Positions 48,319 to 60,700 of a stretch of DNA of 64,000 nucleotides are shown here, piece by piece. The stretch is from Byssochlamys sp. IMV 00236 (lineage: Eukaryota > Ascomycota > Eurotiomycetes > Eurotiales > Thermoascaceae). Every line of letters begins with the position of its first letter. Position 1 is the first letter of the stretch. Position numbers and translations under genes: made by a program. The DNA lies in the NCBI GenBank assembly GCA_001931875.2, contig MSJH02000636.1:7448-71447 (forward strand), given 5' to 3'. The notes under the pieces were generated by a model that was not told the DNA's origin, did not search any database, and saw nothing but the letters and a program-made list of their open reading frames with translations.

Positions 48319-49142
48319 ATGGCTGTTTCAAAATCGAATTAAATACTACCGTGGCGCTGGAATGATTAATTTCTCGGACGACACTGTCTGAATTGTACTA
48401 TATCTATTTCGATATGATGGGTTTTGTACGACAATTCTACTACCTTATCACCTTGCGTTATGCATAAGAAAACTCTCTTGTTACCATGGGAGAAAACAAA
48501 ACCAGTGACGAACAGGAGGATTACTACCTACATCCTCTAAGAGAAGGATCCGACGATGTGACCGCTTCGCCCCAGAGGGATAGAGATTGTCCGATAACAG
48601 ATTAGTCTTCGCACGAAGCAACTCTAATGTCATGTAACTAAAGTCCATTCTTGTCCGATAGTCCGACATCAAACAAATGGGAAAAGAAACGCATTCACAA
48701 ATTGTCCTATTAGAGACTATTCCAGTGATTGTGCGTCCAGTTACTGATGCGAAACTTCAAACCCTCTTCATTTTCTGTTTCCACCCAGAGTCCCTGAATT
48801 CGGACTGATCAATTAGCAAATGTGATAAACCGAAGCCCTTATATATGTACATAATGCCGAACCGATACTCCGAAGCAAAAAGAAGTAGAGCAAGGTTCGT
48901 AAAGGTAGAGATGAGCTACCACCGCCATGCAATGAATTGTTACACTTCATCACACAGGTGAATAGGTGGCCATCTGTCTCCGCAGACGCCATATACCTTA
49001 AAAGTATTTAACCTTCCTTGAAGATACCGTGCGGTGAAACAACAGTTATACGAGCCCTACGGCCCCTTTTAAGCTTCCGCGTCGCTATTCCAAGAGATAT
49101 TATGACAACCAGAACCCCGCAGACTACCAGTAATACGGTTAG
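48319..49142. other. Convergent 3' region uS12m / mannosyltransferase
   Basis: No gene seen. Open frames on either strand are short and unrecognised. Confidence 0.45.
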
Positions 49143-50549
49143 TCAGTCTTGTTCATCCTCATAGCCAGCCGGCTTCTCCATGTTGTTCATCTCGAAGAAT
49201 CGAGCCGTGCCTAGGGAAGGTTAGTCCGGGAACAAGACGTAACAAGACAGCAACGAGACTTACAGGAGTATCCCTTCCAATCGAAGTTGTCACTGGGATT
49301 GCAGTGGCACTTCAGGTCCAGTCGAGTCTGTTCCCCTGTGGGGCAGTGGGTGAACGGGACGTGATAGTAGCCAATCTCGTTGAAGAAGTGAATTTCGTCT
49401 CTCTTCAGCATAAGAGCGGCAGCAATCGAGTGAACGGGAGCGTCACCCCAACGCTCGTAGAAGAAACCGCCATCGTGATCCAAGGAATCGAAGTACTCGA
49501 GGTAAGCGTCAGAACGCAGCCAGTTCAAATCGCCGATCTCAAAGTTTGACCACTGGGAAGACGTTAGCAAGTCAGACTACTCGTAGGATGCGAAAGAGGG
49601 ACATACGAAGTGGCACTTGTTATAAGTCTTGCCACCGTCATCACTGAGGAAGCCGAGAGAGTTGTCCTCTGCGATATGCTCCGGGTGCTCCTTCATGAAC
49701 TTCTTGACGCTGTCCCACAGCGTAGGGATGGTCTCGTAATACTCGTACAGACTCAGCACGAAGCTGTACTTCTTCTTGTTGTCCCTCATGAACTTGAAGG
49801 GGTCGAAGCTGATGTCACAGTACAGGTCAATGCTGGGCTCCACGCGCCAGTAGTAGTCAAATTGCTCCATCAATGGGTGGCGGAAAAAGAAGCCAGACTC
49901 GTAGCGGCACATGTGCCTGTAGCTGACCGAGTCACCGTAGATGATCTTGCGCTGGCCCATGTCCTCTCGAACCTTCTTGGCCTTGTCCTGGTCAATCCAG
50001 TCCGGGTAGGACCAGTGGTTCTTGGGAATAAGACCATAATGAGTCTTGCCGGACACCAGTGCGGTTGTAGTCTTCTTGAAAGTGTCGTCGAAGGGTTTGT
50101 CATTCAGGAAGACCCAATCGTAGTGGTAGTTGCGGTTGAAGCGATCCTCGACCTGTCGAATCGACTTCGCAATCTCCCACACATCCGAGTTCCTGGCCAA
50201 TGTCACAAACGTAGCATTTACACGCTCGTCGGCCGGATGGGCTCCCTCTGCCTGTCCTTGAGATGGTGGCTGAGAAATACCCTGCACGGTATCCGGTGCC
50301 TTCGACTCCTCTTTAGAGGGTTTCAGGCTAACGAGACCCGCCGTGTCGGGAAGGGGTATCGAAGATTTGGAAATAAAGAACAAAACTGCCAGTCCCTGCG
50401 CGTCGCAAGAGCAAGGTTAGTTAAATCCGTTGACGCTCTGTCCGATCCGATTCCGATCATCACCACCGGTATCAATCGAGTGTACTCCGGGCACTTACGA
50501 AGACTGCAAAAAGGAGGTATCGAACATATCTCCCCGACCCAGCCGTCAT
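49143..50549 (-). CDS. Golgi alpha-1,2-mannosyltransferase, Kre2/Mnt1/Ktr family (GT15)
   Basis: Adds mannose to O- and N-linked glycans of cell-wall proteins in the Golgi using GDP-mannose (family knowledge). Four exons, 50549-50499, 50395-49607, 49552-49264 and 49210-49143, in phase, 398 aa. Type II membrane topology: a short N-tail, then [10 protein letters not shown] joined across the first intron to [10 protein letters not shown] stem of about 55 residues precedes the GT15 catalytic domain: [57 protein letters not shown] (rebuilt across intron 2), and [18 protein letters not shown]. The paralogue (Mnt1 versus a Ktr) cannot be decided here. Start is the first ATG giving the signal anchor. 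Confidence 0.92.
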
Positions 50550-51914
50550 CTTTGCTGCGTCGTCTGTCGATGTGGCGGATAGCTCCCGGGCGGCCACTTG
50601 GCCCTTGGGACGTCGTGGCTTGCGGAGGCGAACCACGAGAAGGAGAGTTCGGGAACGAACGTTGTGAGAAAGAGAAGATGAATCACGTTCAGAAAACGAG
50701 CGACAGAAGAGAAAAAGTAGGCACCATCGACACAAGGAGGACTGGTGGAATGTGTCAACTGGGGCGCGGGTTTTATGCTCCGATCTGACGCCGCCTGTTA
50801 GTGTCGCCCCTTCAAGATCTTAGGGAGACACGGACACGATTAGGGATCGCCTGCAAGGATCAATCAGAAACCGACCAACAGCGGCATTGGCCGTGACACT
50901 GCCTATGGGAGCAGGAGGGAATAAACTGCCAGCTGGCCGAAGAGAAGAAGTTGGTTGTCCGATAGATGGTTAAGTTAAGTTAACCCAGGATCCTGACAAA
51001 GGGCGGGCAGTCGTTGCTCCCGCAGGCCGCGCAAACGCAGAACGCAACAATAATAAAATGCTCCAGACCAGTCAAGTGGCTTTCGCGTCTTCAGCCACAT
51101 TCCCCACTGCGACTCAATAATCGATGAGCGCTAGCGAGGCGATAAATTTGGATCAATTTACTGGTAGAACGTTTCCTTTTACGCTACTCACCTGAGACAC
51201 GTTCTGATTGGTTAGTTCCTTCTATATTTGTACTACCTGGGTACAGTCGATAACTTATACATCTGATCAAAGATGTTCTGTATGAGTAAAGATAGATATA
51301 TAGCTCTTCATTAGTAGCAAAGTGTGCGTGGATCTACTGAACCAATCTAAAAATATCTATCTGTGCAAAGCTAGTGATGCCCCAATTTCCAATGAATCTT
51401 GAACATATATGTTCTCATAAAGAGAGCAAGCCCGGCAACTGATATTGGCCAAGGCTTGGAAGGTAGCTGGGAAAGTTCGATTCTCAAAAAAGGACCAACC
51501 ACCCTATGCCATGTTGGAGCATACCTACAAGCAGGCCTTCCTCCTGTCGGGCTCCTCCCGCGCCTTTCTAGCTTCGCCCAAAGAGATAAATACCTTTAGG
51601 CAGAGTTAGTTGCTAGAGAATCTAAGCCCAGCGAGCTTCGCTCCAGATGCCACAGTAAGGAGGCAACGCTCTTTAAAGAATCCGAGATTGCTCAAGAGTA
51701 GGATTGCGGGCGAGACCATGTTCGTGGAGAAGCGTGAAACTAACGTCTAGATGTCGACATCGATGTAAGGCTTCGGTATCATAATAATAATCTAAATGAG
51801 AGTTAATATCCAACTTGTTTGGAAACCATAGAGCTGCGAGCTACCTACCTATCGGAGGGTTGGGCATAGTGAATCAGGCACAGCCTCTTGAATTGATACT
51901 GAAGCTATTCTTAG
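50550..51914. other. Intergenic region upstream of the mannosyltransferase
   Basis: Promoter of the mannosyltransferase in the first few hundred bases; beyond 51100 the sequence becomes AT-rich and I see no gene. Confidence 0.4.
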
Positions 51915-52304
51915 ATGAGTAGTGAAGCTGACAAAGATGAAATCCTGGATCTATTTAACCTCGAAGAGGCTGCAATACTTCTTCGTCTTAAAGATGTCAC
52001 TTCATACTAGTCTGTCTGCGATGAAATATCAAGAAATTTTAGAGCCTTAGAAAATGCTGGATACAACCAGAACAATGAACAGTTCTGCAGATTGCAAGCA
52101 GAGTTGGTCATGATACCTGCATTGGTTCAGGCACGGCGTAATGCGAACTTCCCTTTGCGGTCATCCACCAGGGGCGCTTTCAAGAAAAAACGTCCTGCCT
52201 CTATGACACCGATGAGACATGATACTGGCGCTGAGGCCCCTCGACAAGATCTCAAAATGATTCACTTATATGATTTGCGAGCTGAGATCAATCACCCAGT
52301 CTGA
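51915..52304 (+). pseudogene. Decayed ORF with one in-frame TAG
   Basis: From an ATG (MSSEADKDEILDLFNLEEAA) the frame is open for 31 codons to a TAG at 52008-52010. It then continues in the same frame for 98 more codons (SVCDEISRNFRALENAGYNQ onward, Lys/Arg-rich near the end) to the next stop. The composition before and after the TAG is similar and protein-like. No intron with acceptable ends removes the TAG. No relative was recognised. It lies in the gene-poor stretch next to another orphan ORF. Confidence 0.35.
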
Positions 52305-52336
52305 TCTCTATATTCACTGGTCGCGCTAACTGACTG

Positions 52337-52648
52337 ATGCGACGCTATACTTTCGAGCTTTTGACCTCAGACGGCACGCTGCACTCTAGCAAAACTTATG
52401 ATATTGCGGATGAGAAGCGTCTTAAAATTGTGTTTAATTTCATAGTTCATCGAGTGGAAACTGCAATTAATTTGTCTCCAGCAAACACATCAGTCAAATG
52501 GCCTCGCACGGAAAAGGAAGAGGCAGTTAAGATTTATGCACAATATATATTTTGGGATATATTCGAGCCACTTCTGTACTGCTCAGACGGCGAAGAAGAA
52601 GAGGAATGGCCAGATTTAAATCCTGATACCTTTGTATTGTGGGAATGA
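52337..52648 (+). CDS. Hypothetical protein, 103 codons
   Basis: An ATG-initiated frame encoding an unrecognised protein with amphipathic segments (RYTFELLTSDGTLHSSKT, then KIVFNFIVHRVETAINL), a Trp/acid-rich C-terminus (GEEEEEWPDLNPDTF) and no membrane segment. It is one frame off the decayed ORF 32 bp upstream. The two may be pieces of one former gene, or exons of a gene whose introns I cannot place. Confidence 0.3.
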   Translation: MRRYTFELLTSDGTLHSSKTYDIADEKRLKIVFNFIVHRVETAINLSPANTSVKWPRTEKEEAVKIYAQYIFWDIFEPLLYCSDGEEEEEWPDLNPDTFVLWE

Positions 52649-54582
52649 GGCATGCTGAAGTGAACTCTATCTCCTTATGGCGAGATTGCCGCGCTGCAGC
52701 TGAAGCCTTGTACAAAGCACTGGGCTGCGTTTCCCTTCGTGGCAGGGATATCTAGCACTAGGAAAAAGCTTCTTGTCTGACTAAAGGTATTGAACGGCAA
52801 AGACGAAGATTACAGAGAAGAGGACTTTGAACTGCCAGATGATCACATCGTGGAGATAATGAAACCGAAAAACAATTGGGAACAAGAAAAGGAAAAATGC
52901 CACGGAACAGAATGCTGAGGAATTGGTCAGACCGTCCGAAGTTTCATTCGAATCTATCTCGGACTCTCGGCACAAGGCCAGGATGAGAAGCATCGTCTGT
53001 CTGTCTGAACCATCTTATCCTACCCATTTGCTTTGGTCCTTCCAGTCACAGTCATAACCTAAACGAAGCAGATGATTTGTCCACGCAAATTTTCCTCTTC
53101 CAGTCTTCGGGATAGGCGCGATGGGTTATCTACCGCTATTATACAGGTAGTAATCTAGTTTATAATTATCTTGAGTGATCATTCTATCATTATTAACCTT
53201 ACTTTTACTTATATATCCTACTTCTGACACTATACTCAGACTTTGCAAGCCGGCGAGATCCTGAAGACTCCCCTCTACAATATTTTATATAATTCTCTTC
53301 TGGGCCCTTTTTTTCCCAACCCAATTTGGACACGTCATCTTCATCAATAAATCAGTCCCTATTTTCAGGACCTCTAAGCTACTAAGATCTAGGGGTTGGT
53401 CCAGATTCCAATCCAACTCGATGCATTGTGCTACAGTTGGGACAGTGATTTCTCTTTTCGAGGCCTCAACAAAGGCAAGTTTCATTGACATAGAAAGAGC
53501 GCAAAGCTATTAACACAGCTCTAGGTTGCAGGGACCTTTTACCAGGACAGGAACCAGATAAGGGAGGATCAAGGTGGCTCCGGACCATTTGATATTGTAG
53601 TTAGTGGAGTTACCGCGATTGGGAAGGCGATACTAGGACAAGCAGAATGGGACTCAGTGGAAGTTACAGCTGAATTGTTTTTTTTTTTGTTATAAAGCAA
53701 GATATGGAATTGGTATGTGATTATTTTTAAGAGAAAGGGCAATAACTCCGCGAAACGGGAAAATTGCGGTATAATACTCAAGAATGTTTGGAGCGGTTTT
53801 GCTACAGGAAGAAGTACTCTTAGTATAGAAAAAGCTGAGAATAGCCGCAAGGACAGACGAGGGCGTCTGTCACAAAAGAGGGGAGGCTATATACTGGGGA
53901 GATCGTACTAAAGGGAGGAAATATATATCTAAAGATTACGTGTGTTTGGCTTCAAGACTTTAAAAGGGCCTTTAAGCTAAATAGAGGAACAAGACAAGCT
54001 TCTACTCAGGCAGCTCAATTCAGTTCAGTTCGATATGGATAATCAGTTTATGCCGCTCGGTTATTATTCAGTATATGCCCACTATGTCTTACCGTAGGCA
54101 AAGCCTCCCCTCGAGTTTTACCTTGAGCTCCGAAACCAAACGCTATCTTACTCTTCAATATCCTCATGCTCAAAGACTCTACGCTGAGTCTCACGATTCT
54201 ATTCCACAACAAATTATTTAAACGAGGACGAAAACTCTTAGAACGCTAAAATTGCTGGAATCCCCAAGGTGGAAACATTTTAGTCCAAGGGTTCAAAGAG
54301 TTCCATTAATCATAGTAATGGTCGATATCTCCTACTGCAGAACATGGGAATTACGACCCGATAAGAGATCTTCCAGAAGGGCTACGAGAATATACATTAG
54401 AGTTTGCATCTAAGAAATAGCTTCATTTCAGCAAACGGACAATTGCTCAAGACTCCGTGTGTATGGTACTGATGCTATACGCTGAATAGTCTCATGAAGT
54501 AGTCGGGTATTGAATGCAATCGTAGCGTCGTATCGTGTAACGGATATCCTCCGGCTAGTGGCGAAGGATGATTCGCAGAAGC
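52649..54582. other. 1.9-kb gene-poor region
   Basis: AT-rich, with no recognisable gene. A 68-codon minus-strand frame at 53285-53491 (includes PLDLSSLEVLKIG, faintly like an F-box/LRR protein) is too short to call. A T run lies at 53680-53690. Confidence 0.4.
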
Positions 54583-56155
54583 TCAAATCCATCCTGCATA
54601 CTGCTCCAGGATCTCGTTGCGTGCTCCTTCGGACCCATGTCTGACTCCCAGCAACCGAACGGTCCCAATCTTTCCGCCAAAGTCATCTTCGACTTTGCTC
54701 TGCCAGGTCGCGAACAACGACTTCAGGCGGCTGATCACTTCCGGGTCGTCTCGGATCAGGAGCACAATGGCATCGTATCCGCCTGCACCAGGGACAACGC
54801 CTCCGATGACACCGTCGAGGCTTGATGCCGCATCGAGAAGCTCCGTCTGTACCTTGGGTTCGATAGGAACGCCCGACTTGCGCGTCATGGTGCGGATATA
54901 CTCTCGAGAGCGCTGTAGGTACGTACGGACTCGTTGGAAGCCATCAGCACTGGGAAATCCCGGATTCTCTGCGAGCCGCTTCAGCTCCTCTCGGAGCTGG
55001 TCATTGTTGGACTGCAGAGCGGTCCAGAGAAGGTCTGCTTCGTCCTTATTTTCCTGGCGCCAGGCGAGGACCTTTTTGACCATGGAAGGCGTCTGCGACC
55101 CGCAGTCCACGTCGCAGAGGACCATCTGCATGCCGCGAGGGAGCCTCATGCCAAAGTCAACGCACTCTGTATCCCATGGATGCTCCTGATCGAGATCCTC
55201 GACGGTAGAGAAGAGCCTCTCTTCAAATCCCGGACTGCCTACGTCGCCGACCTTCTCCAAGATGATGGGTGTGAAGCGTCGGTAAAGACAGGAGCCATAC
55301 ACCGCGGCTCCTACGTCGAAGCCAGAACCCACTTTCCCCTGGGCCGCACAATGGGCCGCCTGGGCAAGGTTATGTAGCTTGTCTCTCGCAGCACCTAGAT
55401 CGTCAGGCTGCATGGTGCGATGGATCACCAGGGCGGAAACCAGAGCTGTGACCAGAGCTGCAGAAGATCCCAGCCCCGTCTTGTGCGCTTCGTGCAGAGG
55501 AACTCCAAAGTTGGCAAAGCGACTACGCGAGAACGCAGCTGGGCCTCTGGACGAGGCTGTCTCTGAATAGTAGTCATTATCTGCCAGGATGGTGATGGAA
55601 AGTGACCCAAAATCCTTAGAGTCGGCGACGTAGCTGATGTAAGTCAAAGCGTAATTCAGGGAAGTCTCGACAAATGGATTCCGACGTCTATCGAAGATCA
55701 GCATGTGCTACTCAGAAATATTCAAGCAAAAGATCCGCCGGGACAGTCCGCGGCCAACGGACGTCTGGACGACCCTAGTTCGACAAATGTACTCACCCCT
55801 CACCCTTCTGTACAGCCTTTACACCCCCGCCATTGTCGTATCTCTCCAGAGAATACTCCCAGACCGCGTCCAGAAATTGAGGCGACCTGACAAAGATAAC
55901 CTCTTCCTCATCGTTCTTGTCTCCTTCCGCTGCGTCGCCTTTGGCCGCCGATTGCGCGCTGGCAGCTGGAACTGACTCCGTTCCAGACGGGTCCTTCTTC
56001 GGCTGCTTCCTCAGCTGTTGGACAATGACATGTATTCTGGCATCGAGTGCAAAGACAGTGCCGGTGTAGTCGCGGTCAAGGACGAGGTAGCCACCGCTAA
56101 GCAACACCTTACCGGGCGCCGAGAGAGCAGTCGTTGCAGAGGCTAAAGGAGACAT
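54583..56155 (-). CDS. erg8: Phosphomevalonate kinase ERG8
   Basis: Phosphorylates mevalonate-5-phosphate in the mevalonate pathway leading to ergosterol and isoprenoids (family knowledge). Two exons: 56155 to about 55797 and about 55692 to 54583, roughly 490 aa. The GHMP kinase signature is clear: N-terminal APGKVLLSGGYLVLD, then NPFVETSLNYALTYI, the glycine-rich ATP loop KTGLGSSAALVTALVSAL, GKVGSGFDVGAAVYGSCLYRR and the C-terminal GGVVPGAGGYDAIVLL. An acidic Lys/Glu insertion near residues 65-90 sits in a loop. The only acceptor that keeps the frame is CGATAG next to ACGTCGG, giving the junction GEG/GRRNPF. The start is MSPLASATTALSAPGK. Confidence 0.95.
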
Positions 56156-57595
56156 TGCCGCGAGCTGATCGAGGGTAATCTGGTTGTCGCTTTTCTCTCA
56201 CCACTGCACACTCAATCCTGACACTTTATCTGCTTGCTACAAAGCAGTGAAGTCGTTCAGGAGCGGAAAGGCCAGAAGTTCTGGCAATGATTGGGGATCC
56301 GTGCTCGTGGGGCCGAAACGGAAGGAACGAGGTTGAGGGTTCAATCCAATATCAGTTTTTCTAAGGAGAAGTCAGTCAGTGATAAATTGCCGGTTTCTGT
56401 TTCTTTTAAAACATGTCGTCAGACAAAGAGCGGTCGCTCTATGGATGTCTAGAAGAGCAATGCAGATTGATAGCTTTGTGGGAGGGGTTTGGATTATGTG
56501 GTTGGAAAGAGAGTTTCAAAAAACAAATAAAGTCTCTATGGTTCAATACGCTTGCGGGGCACTCACAAACAATGCTATACATTCTGAGAAGGTAGTAGTC
56601 AACTATGATTGCTCAGTGGAGCACTGATATTGCAAAACCAACTGACGTGAAGCATAATAATATGCACTGATAAACGTCGTGGAGATCATCGGGGGTGGAT
56701 TCAAGAGTGGCTGATGTCTATGTTTGCTCATTTTGTATGGTCCCCTCCCCTGACGATTTGTGGCTGAGGAGCCAGTGTAAAGTTGGTACAGTCCACTACT
56801 GGTACACACGGCCGCAGATCTTTCATCATTGTATATACAATATGTATTATACAGAGCCTTGGGACAACATAGACTTCCAAATTGGAACGAGAAGGAGGAT
56901 AGGATAGACGTGGTGGCCTGGATTCTATGTTGTCGAGACCGTCTCCGTGTGTACCACGGAGTGAGTCAGATCATAATGATCCGTTCCGGTTCATACTTGT
57001 CCCACAGAGCCATTTTGCTATCAAGCAAGCCTGTGCAGAAAAGCAGAAAGTTTATACATATTGTGGAACGACAGCCGTCACAAACGCACCTTGGGTCATT
57101 AATTGTTAGCTGACGAGGGAATAATGCGGGGAAGATGGACCAGGCCAAAGCACGTTCGACATCGGACATGCGTCTCGTGTATGTGGGGTCATGACTCTCA
57201 TACACATGGTTCGCAGCATATACCATAACCATAACGCTTGGAGATGCACGTCACCCGGAAAAGAAGGACAATTGCAGTGATTGTTGAGCACTGTCATATG
57301 AAAAGAGCGGCAAGTCGAGCCGTGAATTAATTATTATAGTAGCTGTAGGACAAGGATAGCGGAGGTCGCCGAAGTCGAGTAACCATGCAAGCCCTGCAGT
57401 GTGGTTATAATCTATCCATTGCATAATAGTTGGATCCAGCTGCGTCCCCACGAATTCCCTTATGGTACTCCTTTTTTGCAATCGCTTGTTCGACAGTGAG
57501 TGTTATTATTAATTCTTACTTGCCAATGGAGTGTGCGGTATGGAGTAGTCGGACGGAAACTTTCTCGGGATGGATACGGGGGAATATAACATGTA
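56156..57595. promoter_or_regulatory. Upstream region of ERG8, left flank of the retrotransposon
   Basis: No gene seen. It contains the ERG8 promoter; the copia element inserted about 1.4 kb upstream of the ERG8 start codon. Confidence 0.4.
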
Positions 57596-57600
57596 AGTAA
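57596..57600. other. Target-site duplication AGTAA (left)
   Basis: Five bases directly before the left LTR, identical to the five directly after the right LTR. Confidence 0.85.
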
Positions 57601-57729
57601 TGAAGGAAGCGGGAGAAAGCTTGCTTGATTGGATCTAGGAGCTAGGCGAAGCCTATATGGGCTCGCCTAGGTCACATAATCACTAGGGAGCAGGGCGCCG
57701 AAAGGGGCAGCCGAAGGGGGCCTTTAATA
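57601..57729 (-). repeat. Left LTR (3' LTR of the element), 129 bp
   Basis: Begins TGAAGG and ends CCTTTAATA. It differs from the other LTR at six positions, all transitions. Confidence 0.93.
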
Positions 57730-60700
57730 CCTACCCTTGTACTAAGCACTAGAGAATATATAGCAGCTATCTAAATGACTAAATATAAATAAATAGGATT
57801 AACTAAAAAGCAGATAATATGTAAAAGTAAAGAAATAAGCAGTCTAGTTGTATGGTTGAGCAGTTATAGTTAAGCTAAGCTACCCGAGCTATATCTAGAA
57901 TTTTAGGACTATTAGCCCCTTAATAAAACTGTTAGTGATATTATCCGCTAAGTCAATATATTTTAAATTAATTACGCCTTAGGTAAATATGTTACAGATA
58001 TAGTAGAATTATATATTAATATGCTTAGAGTATTTAGTGCTAGCAGGAGTGCGGATTAGATCTTAGGCTTTATTATTATTAATATTTAGGATAATTAGAC
58101 TAATATCCTTTATAATACCTATATCAATTATTAAATAGCATATCTACTAGGCTTCTTTAGCAGCTTTAGAAGCAGCTATATATTTTACCTTATTAGAGCT
58201 AATTAAGATGCAGATTTATTTGTAGATTTTTTATAAAACAGATCCGCCAGCAAGTATAAAAATATATCTAGAGGTAAAGTAATATTTATTATAATCCCTA
58301 GTATAGTTAGAGTTATAGTAGGCTTATAAGAGTCTAATATCCCTATTGCCTTTATAGTATATAATACCATAGTTAGGGTATTTAATTAAATAATATATAA
58401 TATGTTTTAGAGCTATATAGCTCTTTAGAGTTAGGCAAGAGTTCCTCTCAGCTAATAAGCTTATAATCCTAGATAGATTAAGATAAATCTTAGTAGCTAA
58501 TTATTAGCAGCAGCTAATGCCCTATTAATATTCTTTAATATTAATTGTAGAACTGGGCTTATTATTAATTTAAAGCTTAGAATCTATAGGGGATTTTATA
58601 TAGCTAAAATCTTTCTATCTAAAAGATTAGATAAATTTATATGTATACCCTGTTTAAATAAACTGTATACCCTTTTTACTGCGGGAGACCTCTATCCTTA
58701 AATAATATTTAACAGGCCCTAAGTTCTTTATTTTAAATCGCTTAGAGATACTATTATAGACTTCTTAAGCAATTAATTACTCAGGGGTGTATATAGAGAA
58801 GTTATTAATATAGGTAATAATATAAACATTTTCTATAATAGTAGAGATCTAGAGGTAGGGGTTATATAAAGATAGCTTAAACCCAGTACTAAATAAATAC
58901 TCTACTAAGGTATTATATTATATTTTTATAAAGGGGGTTAATCTGTAAAGAGTTTAGTCTAATTTATAAACTAAGATATTATCTTTACCTTTATAGAAGC
59001 TAATAGGCTAAAATATATAGATATTATATTTTAATTTCCTATTTAGGAAGGCCTATATAGTATTAGCTTAAAAAATAGCCTAGCTATAGTAAACAGCAGA
59101 AGCTATTAATATATTAGTAATTATAGTAGAGACTACCGGAGTATAGGTTATTATATTAAATATAGTTTTATTAAATATATTACTATAGATAACCTAATAA
59201 GCTTTATAAATAATTAAGCTATTAAGACCCTTTTTCTTTTTATATATCTATCTGCTGGGTATAGGATAGGTCCTAAAGAGGAGCTTATCTTAATAGACTA
59301 AATACTAGCATTTTTACTTTATTAGCAGATTAATTTCTTTCTTTATAGCTTCCCACTATTAGGGAGCTTCAGCATATATTATAGTAGCTTTATAGGACTT
59401 AAGAGTATTTAATTCCTCCTGAAATAAAACTATATATATTCTTATTAAATTGGCAGGTTAGCGCTAAATAATATTAGAATTTTTAATAAAGTTAATTTCT
59501 TTATTATATGCCGCAGGATCCTTATAGTTAATTAGATTTAATGCGATGGCTGAGATAATAAACGCTAGCCTATAAAGCTTAGGGCTGGGCTTTGCCGGCG
59601 CAGTAATATTATTTATATAAAAATATAGAGTTTATATTACTATTTTAGTGGCAGTATCTAGTAGTAGTATATTATTTTTATTAGATATACTAAGAAAGAG
59701 GGCTAGTTTACCCTTTAGAAGGAGCTTGTTTAATAGAGCTTTAGGGCTGGTCAGCAAATAATATATTAAAGCTCTAAATTAGTGCAGATATAAAGCTGTA
59801 ATAGGGGCATTTCTTTAAGCTTAAGCTGGGACGCGTTATTTAACGGGCTTGATATTGTTGCTATAAGATATAGCTCCCAGAGTATAGTTATAAAATAGTG
59901 GAACTAAAGTAGGGATCTAGTTTATAATATATATACTATACTAAATAGTGTACAGCTAAAGAGAGTATTTTAAGCTAGAATTAATTATTATAGCTTAGGC
60001 TCGTTTTATAATAGTCCTTATAGAGTGTTTGCTTATATTATTTTGCCAAAGTATATAAGCGGCTGTAGGTTTATAGGCAATGCCTAGTATTTTAAAGAAA
60101 GTATCTAGAGCTTTAGTATAGAGCTTATTATCTAATCAGATATATGTAATTATAAAATCCTCTGTGTTTAATTAATATATCAAATTATTAATAAAGGATA
60201 AGATATAGGCTCTATCTGCTATAAGATATACCTATCTATAGCGGGTAGCGTCGTCTATAATTAATAGCGCATATCTTATTTTAATATAGCTGGGGAGGTC
60301 TTTATCTATTCTATAATCTAGTATATACCTGCCATTAATAATATTAATATAGAGATATTTAATAGGTGTTATAGCTCTGGATATAGGCCTCTATAAGACC
60401 TATCTAATAATTTTAGCCTATTAGCAGATAGCGTAGAATAGGAGATCTTTAGCTCCTATAACGGTAATATTAGAGAGGAGATTATATATCAGGTAAAGCA
60501 GGTTGCCTTAATTAATATAATTAAGAATTTGGTGCTATTCTATTAAAGATCTAGCAATATAATAAAGAAATAGAGCTTTAAGCAGTTTAGGATTAATTAA
60601 TTAAATAATAATATCCTATTTAGGAGTGCTTATAGCGGTAATAGATAAAGCAATATAAATTTATTTATTAAAAGGAGGTGCCGCAGGGCATATAAAATAT

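Noticed and set aside
49610..50788. Plus-strand open frame of 392 codons opposite the mannosyltransferase
   Set aside because: Antisense shadow of a clear GT15 gene; it has no recognisable motif.
53285..53491. Possible F-box/LRR fragment on the minus strand
   Set aside because: Only 68 codons, and the resemblance rests on a short Leu-rich string; not enough to call a gene.
56330..56350. GGGTTCAATCC resembling a tRNA T-arm
   Set aside because: The stem on the 3' side does not pair and no acceptor, D or anticodon arms can be formed around it.
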